A stretch of DNA of 35,047 nucleotides, from positions 1-35,047 of the IMG/VR virus record IMGVR_UViG_3300032092_000122; one strand, given 5' to 3'. The translations under genes and the position numbers were made by a program. Of this stretch, positions 32,527-35,047 are shown in pieces. Numbering within the stretch: the first letter of the stretch is position 1; each line of letters starts with the position of its first letter. The notes under the pieces were generated by a model, which was not told the DNA's origin, did not search any database, and saw only the letters and a list, made by a program, of their open reading frames with translations. This DNA comes from a virus.

Positions 32527-32530
32527 TCAA

Positions 32531-32540
32531 CCCCCACTGA
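32531..32540. repeat. Exact dispersed element filling an intergenic gap
   Basis: On the minus strand TCAGTGGGGG lies right after the TGA of the 49-residue gene (its TGATCAG overlaps) and five bases before the ATG at 32526. It covers nearly all of the 14-base gap, the position where mycobacteriophage stoperators are often found. Confidence 0.85.
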
Positions 32541-32690
32541 TCAACCGCCTTTGCCCCCGCCACCACCTTGGATAGTACCTGCGTTCGCGGAGCGGGAACG
32601 AGCGCCAGAGATAGCGCCCATCTTGCCGCGCACGTTGCGCTTGGTGCTCACAGCCTTCACCTTGGAACTGGTCGTCTTCTTCTTTGCCAT
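32541..32690 (-). CDS. Small basic protein (49 residues)
   Basis: Begins MAKKKTTSSKVKAVSTKRNV and ends in a Gly-rich tail QGGGGGKGG. ATG 32690 overlaps the preceding stop as TAATG. About a quarter of the residues are Lys or Arg, fitting a nucleic-acid-binding or capsid-internal role, which is inference. It is one of a run of tiny genes with tight coupling. Confidence 0.7.
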   Translation of the reverse strand: MAKKKTTSSKVKAVSTKRNVRGKMGAISGARSRSANAGTIQGGGGGKGG

Positions 32691-32827
32691 TAGACCTTAC
32701 CTCCGCTCTTGCGGACCATCTTGGTGGCCGCAACCTTCTTCATGGTGCCGGTCTTCTTTGCAGCGCGATTCGCAGCTGCCTTTCCCTTGACCGTGTAAGG
32801 GAAGCTCTTTCCGTTGACCTTCGGCAT
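32690..32827 (-). CDS. Small basic protein (45 residues), MPKVxGKxFPYT type
   Basis: Start at ATG 32827 with AAAGGG upstream. Opens MPKVNGKSFPYTVKGKAAAN and is very Lys/Ala-rich. I recall similar short proteins beginning MPKV-G-K-x-F-P-Y-T in other environmental phages, found among structural genes with no assigned function. An upstream open frame to 32914 overlaps the neighbour and is rejected. Confidence 0.75.
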   Translation of the reverse strand: MPKVNGKSFPYTVKGKAAANRAAKKTGTMKKVAATKMVRKSGGKV

Positions 32828-32829
32828 GG

Positions 32830-33015
32830 TTAGCCCTTTCGCTGAAGAGAATCTGGCAAAAGGATCGAGATCTTCAGCATGATCCCTTCCTCTTCGTGGC
32901 CATCGCAGCCACATTCACCCTCTTCTTCATCATCGTCGTCTTCCTCTTCGGAGTACTTCGATTTCTTGGAGGGCTTGCCAAGTGTAGCAGGTGGTAGCAT
33001 CGGACGCTTCGCCAT
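32830..33015 (-). CDS. Small protein with polyacidic Cys/His segment
   Basis: The 61-residue product starts at ATG 33015 with AGGAAG upstream. It has a basic N-terminus (MAKRPMLPPATLGKPSKKSK), a run of Glu/Asp (SEEEDDDDEEEGECGCDGHE) and a hydrophobic end (IMLKISILLPDSLQRKG). The C-x-C and His in the acidic part might bind a metal. Its acidity contrasts with the basic neighbours, suggesting it may shield or partner them. No family known. Confidence 0.65.
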   Translation of the reverse strand: MAKRPMLPPATLGKPSKKSKYSEEEDDDDEEEGECGCDGHEEEGIMLKISILLPDSLQRKG

Positions 33016-33018
33016 GAA

Positions 33019-33423
33019 TCACTTCCTGTATCTGCGGGTCTTTTCCGCAATGTCCTTCGGCTGACTCACGAACTGTTTGCCGGCCGCACGGCCCGCTCGC
33101 TTCGCTGCCGTCGTTCGAGCGTACTCTTCCGAAGACATCGACTGAATCGCCTTCTTCGGCAAGTACCGTTCACCCGTGGCCTGCGATCCCTGCGTCGACG
33201 GCTTGCCCGACTTGGTGGTCCATTCCTCGCGGGTCCACTTCGACAGACTGTTGTCCGCCTTCTTGGGCCCGACGTAGGAACCCCCGCTGGATTTGTAGGC
33301 TTGGGTCGCCAGCTGAGCTTTGCGGGCAGACCACTGGCCAGGAGCGCCGCCCTTTGAGGACGCCTTGAACCTAGAGACGATGGCCTTCCAGCGTTCGGGG
33401 TTGGTGCGTCGAACCTCGGACAT
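33019..33423 (-). CDS. DUF5872-like protein
   Basis: The 134-residue product carries the conserved pattern GGAPGQWSARKAQLATQAYK, SLSKWTREEWTTKSGKPS, ERYLPKKAIQSMSSEEYART and a Lys/Arg-rich end. I recognise this as the DUF5872 family, recalled from algal giant viruses and aquatic phages; function is not known. ATG 33423 overlaps the preceding stop (TGATG). The basic, Trp-containing make-up suggests nucleic-acid contact. The repeated AR/KR segments near the C-terminus are typical. Confidence 0.8.
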   Translation of the reverse strand: MSEVRRTNPERWKAIVSRFKASSKGGAPGQWSARKAQLATQAYKSSGGSYVGPKKADNSLSKWTREEWTTKSGKPSTQGSQATGERYLPKKAIQSMSSEEYARTTAAKRAGRAAGKQFVSQPKDIAEKTRRYRK

Positions 33424-33593
33424 CAGGTACCCTTGCCCATCATGCGCTGCTTGATCTCAGCCATGCGGTCCTTCATGGCTTTCATGTTCCGTGGCTTCCG
33501 CTTCTTGGTCGGCGGCTTCAATGGATCAGGATGAGGCTCGTTGGCCTCTTCGTGCATCTTCAGCCGGTCGTAGCGTCCGTGTAGGTTTGGCAT
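33423..33593 (-). CDS. Small basic protein (56 residues), unknown
   Basis: Starts MPNLHGRYDRLKMHEEANEP at ATG 33593, one base after the previous stop, and ends in a Lys/Met/Arg helix (RNMKAMKDRMAEIKQRMMGK). Stop and next start overlap as TGATG. It belongs to the tight run of tiny genes. No family recognised. Confidence 0.7.
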   Translation of the reverse strand: MPNLHGRYDRLKMHEEANEPHPDPLKPPTKKRKPRNMKAMKDRMAEIKQRMMGKGT

Positions 33594-33594
33594 A

Positions 33595-33846
33595 TCAGCA
33601 GTTCCAGGCCCGAAGGCTCTTGTTGATGCGGGAGTTTGGATCGTTCGCAGTCTTCGCGCTCGTGAGCCGCTTCTTCATGCCCTTCATCCGAGCACAGAAG
33701 CTGTTGCGCCGTGAGCCACCCTCAGGCTGCGGTCTCTTCAAGTTGCCACCGGTCGCTCGGTTGTACGCCTCCCGACCAGCTTCACTGAGCCCACCCTCTG
33801 GGTTCTTGTGGACCGCCTTGAACTTGAAGCGCTTCTTCGCCGCCAT
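33595..33846 (-). CDS. DUF6321-like protein
   Basis: The 83-residue product from ATG 33846 (TAATG overlap) shows the conserved run GGLSEAGREAYNRATGGNLK, PEGGSRRNSFCARMKGMKK and a final KSLRAWNC. This matches the family I know as DUF6321, found in aquatic phages and some large viruses, function unknown. The longer frame to 33912 overlaps the next gene and is rejected. The single Cys in SFCARM and the terminal Trp-Asn-Cys are strongly conserved in what I recall of the family. Confidence 0.75.
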   Translation of the reverse strand: MAAKKRFKFKAVHKNPEGGLSEAGREAYNRATGGNLKRPQPEGGSRRNSFCARMKGMKKRLTSAKTANDPNSRINKSLRAWNC

Positions 33847-33977
33847 TACTTGCTCCGCTTCTTGGGTGCCTTCTTCGGGAGTGACTTCATGTTCGGAGTT
33901 TCCTTCGCCCACTTCTTGGCGGTCTTCGGCATCTTCGCGAACATGTAGCCCTGCTGGGCCTTCGACTTGAACGGCAT
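33846..33977 (-). CDS. Small basic protein (43 residues), MPFKSxxQ type
   Basis: Opens MPFKSKAQQGYMFAKMPKTA and continues KKWAKETPNMKSLPKK. Short proteins of the form MPFKS-x-x-Q-x-x-Y-x-F-A ... AKKWAKET are widespread in phage genomes, usually near structural genes, with no established function. GAGG lies about ten bases upstream of ATG 33977. Confidence 0.8.
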   Translation of the reverse strand: MPFKSKAQQGYMFAKMPKTAKKWAKETPNMKSLPKKAPKKRSK

Positions 33978-33996
33978 ATCAGTAGCCCTCTTGGTT

Positions 33997-34413
33997 TTAC
34001 TGGCGGCCCATTTCATCCCTCATCTGGTAGCCCTTCTTAAAAACAAGCTTGTTTCGTAGAAGCTTTGGCTTTTTCTTTTGTGCCCGCCATTCAGCTCCGC
34101 TAGGAAGACCTAGCTGTTCTCGTCTTTCGCGCGGGAACAAACGCTCAGTCTTCGTCTGGGCACGTTTCTTTTCCTCTACTGCCCTCTCCAAATTAGCGAG
34201 GAAGTCCGCCTTGAGCACGACTTTGTTTTCAGGAACCGGCTTACCGGTCCTGGACATGTAGGATTCATGCACTAAGTCTCTCGTCTTGTTGTGTCGCCTC
34301 AAGCCCTTTGCGACACTGGTCTCAAGTGAAGTGCGGAACTCCTTTCCACCCTTACCGAATGAGCGAACAAGATCGGTGAACATTTCTTTGGCGACGACGA
34401 CGTACTTGGCCAT
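33997..34413 (-). CDS. Unknown basic protein
   Basis: The 138-residue product from ATG 34413 starts MAKYVVVAKEMFTDLVRSFG and is strongly basic and helical (NLERAVEEKKRAQTKTERLF). It begins three bases after the upstream stop. No family recognised; it may bind nucleic acid. Confidence 0.65.
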   Translation of the reverse strand: MAKYVVVAKEMFTDLVRSFGKGGKEFRTSLETSVAKGLRRHNKTRDLVHESYMSRTGKPVPENKVVLKADFLANLERAVEEKKRAQTKTERLFPRERREQLGLPSGAEWRAQKKKPKLLRNKLVFKKGYQMRDEMGRQ

Positions 34414-34416
34414 GGG

Positions 34417-34857
34417 TCAGGTCCTGGGGTTGAGAAGGTTGAGCATCCGGCGAGCTGCGTCACGGGACTCGTCGATCGTGCGTTGTTCCAGTTCGACTCC
34501 GTCCATGATGCGGGCTTTGTTGATCTCTTCAATAAGGTTCGGCAGATTAGCTTCGATGTACTCGCGAGGCACTGAAACGGCTTGCGATTTGCGACGCTTC
34601 CCCCGTGTCAGTGTGGTGCAGCCGGGTACGAGGAAGTCGGGCTGACCGAAACGGCAAGCAGCCCACATCCCGATTCGGAACATGTGGATGTTCACAAGCC
34701 AGTCATCGTGGATCTGCAGCATCGGAACCCCGATGGACCGACACATCTTGCGGAACGTAGCCGGCTTCATCTGAAGCTCGTCACAGAACCGTGACTCGTG
34801 AACCCACCGGAGTCCGCCACCAAGGCTGAAGGACATGCCCTTCTTCTGCTTACTCAC
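34417..34857 (-). CDS. Unknown protein with possible helix-turn-helix
   Basis: The 146-residue product begins at GTG 34857, which overlaps the preceding TGA (GTGA). RFCDELQMKPATFRKMCRSI followed by GVPMLQI resembles a helix-turn-helix near residues 23-49; the C-terminal part is a charged helix (IEEINKARIMDGVELEQRTI). It could be a small regulator or packaging-linked protein. No family is recognised. Confidence 0.6.
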   Translation of the reverse strand: MSKQKKGMSFSLGGGLRWVHESRFCDELQMKPATFRKMCRSIGVPMLQIHDDWLVNIHMFRIGMWAACRFGQPDFLVPGCTTLTRGKRRKSQAVSVPREYIEANLPNLIEEINKARIMDGVELEQRTIDESRDAARRMLNLLNPRT

Positions 34858-35033
34858 TTAGCCGCCTTCTTCTTGGCTTCGTCGCGATCGGACTTGTAGC
34901 CTTCGACGACACCCTTCGCCCCACGCTTCGTCGCATTGGCGAGACGGTTGGTTCCGCCGATCAGTTTCTCAAGAGCCGCATCGACTGCTTGTTGGATCAC
35001 AGGGTCTACAGGAATCGGTGCCTTCGCTGCCAT
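34854..35033 (-). CDS. Small Ala/Lys-rich protein, start uncertain
   Basis: From ATG 35033 the product is 59 residues: MAAKAPIPVDPVIQQAVDAA then LEKLIGGTNRLANATKRGAK, ending AKKKAAK. The frame stays open to the window edge at 35047, so it may start further right. TGA overlaps the next GTG start. No family recognised. Confidence 0.6.
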   Translation of the reverse strand: MAAKAPIPVDPVIQQAVDAALEKLIGGTNRLANATKRGAKGVVEGYKSDRDEAKKKAAK

Positions 35034-35047
35034 CTGTCGAGCAATCT

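Larger units (their letters stand above)
1474..32540. repeat. Dispersed 10-base element family (consensus AACCCCCACTGAT)
   Basis: Exact CCCCCACTGA cores start at 1474, 4155, 4571, 10028, 10356, 13808, 15023, 18567, 22017, 28277 and 32531; exact reverse copies (TCAGTGGGGG) start at 10045 and 11406. One-mismatch cores: 2520, 5645, 6460, 25750 (plus) and 4393, 4428, 16818, 18846, 21307, 28386 (reverse). Two weaker relatives lie at 19666 and 33281. The A before the C-run is nearly always present and the base after TGA is usually T or A. Orientation is about two to one for the plus form regardless of gene direction. Confidence 0.9.

Noticed and set aside
1-35047. tRNA genes, CRISPR arrays, insertion sequences or attachment sites
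   Set aside because: No cloverleaf-like stretch, regular direct-repeat array, transposase or integrase was seen; gene gaps are almost all under 100 bases.

Overview
This window reads as one continuous, gene-dense piece of a tailed double-stranded DNA bacteriophage genome. Evidence is the order, on the minus strand from right to left, of a probable small terminase, large terminase, portal, acidic scaffold, major capsid protein, adaptor-like protein, a very large tail/hub protein, and then several long Gln/Ala-rich proteins of the kind found as internal (ejected) virion proteins. The direct portal-scaffold-capsid order, no sheath, tape-measure or tail-tube genes, and large internal proteins point to a short-tailed (podovirus-like) phage. 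Nothing identifies the host with confidence. I saw no integrase, DNA polymerase, RNA polymerase, lysis gene, tRNA or CRISPR array, so lifestyle is undetermined.

Layout. Positions 1-4836 are read rightward: the end of an unknown gene, a MerR/excisionase-type helix-turn-helix protein, a sigma-70-like protein, a RecB/Cas4-type PD-(D/E)XK nuclease, a small putative DNA-binding protein, a Sak4-like RecA-fold ATPase, a putative single-strand DNA-binding partner, a strong hairpin, and one unknown gene. This looks like a recombination module with regulators. Everything from 35047 down to 4833 is read leftward. The two blocks converge at a single CTAG that supplies both stop codons. From right to left the leftward block holds a cluster of very small, mostly basic proteins (including DUF5872- and DUF6321-like ones), a 465-residue unknown, the terminase region, portal, scaffold, capsid, cysteine-rich and tail proteins, internal virion proteins, two paralogous small structural proteins, and an 1125-residue protein. 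Most neighbouring genes are coupled by ATGA, TGATG or TAATG overlaps, so translation is probably coupled along long messages. Only two hairpins (23441-23468 and 8225-8263) interrupt the block.

The most striking feature is not a gene. A 10-base element, CCCCCACTGA (extended consensus AACCCCCACTGAT), occurs 13 times exactly and 10 more times with one mismatch, spread over the whole window, on both strands, and read in several different codon phases inside genes. Less than one chance copy is expected. Two copies form a perfect hairpin at 10027-10055, two face each other in the only large gene gap (28161-28465), one lies just after the hairpin-preceding stop at 4146, and one fills the gap before the gene starting at 32526. 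It behaves like a DNA-level signal comparable to mycobacteriophage stoperators, Chi sites or uptake sequences, and I do not recognise it from any described system.

Other notable items: a phage sigma-like factor, a cysteine-rich (37 Cys of 514) virion-region protein with a calcium-loop motif, a DNRLRE/CBM96-like domain plus an FN3-like domain inside the large tail protein, a nested start in the scaffold gene, three tandem repeats in a low-complexity protein, and a 164-base out-of-phase overlap upstream of the large terminase.
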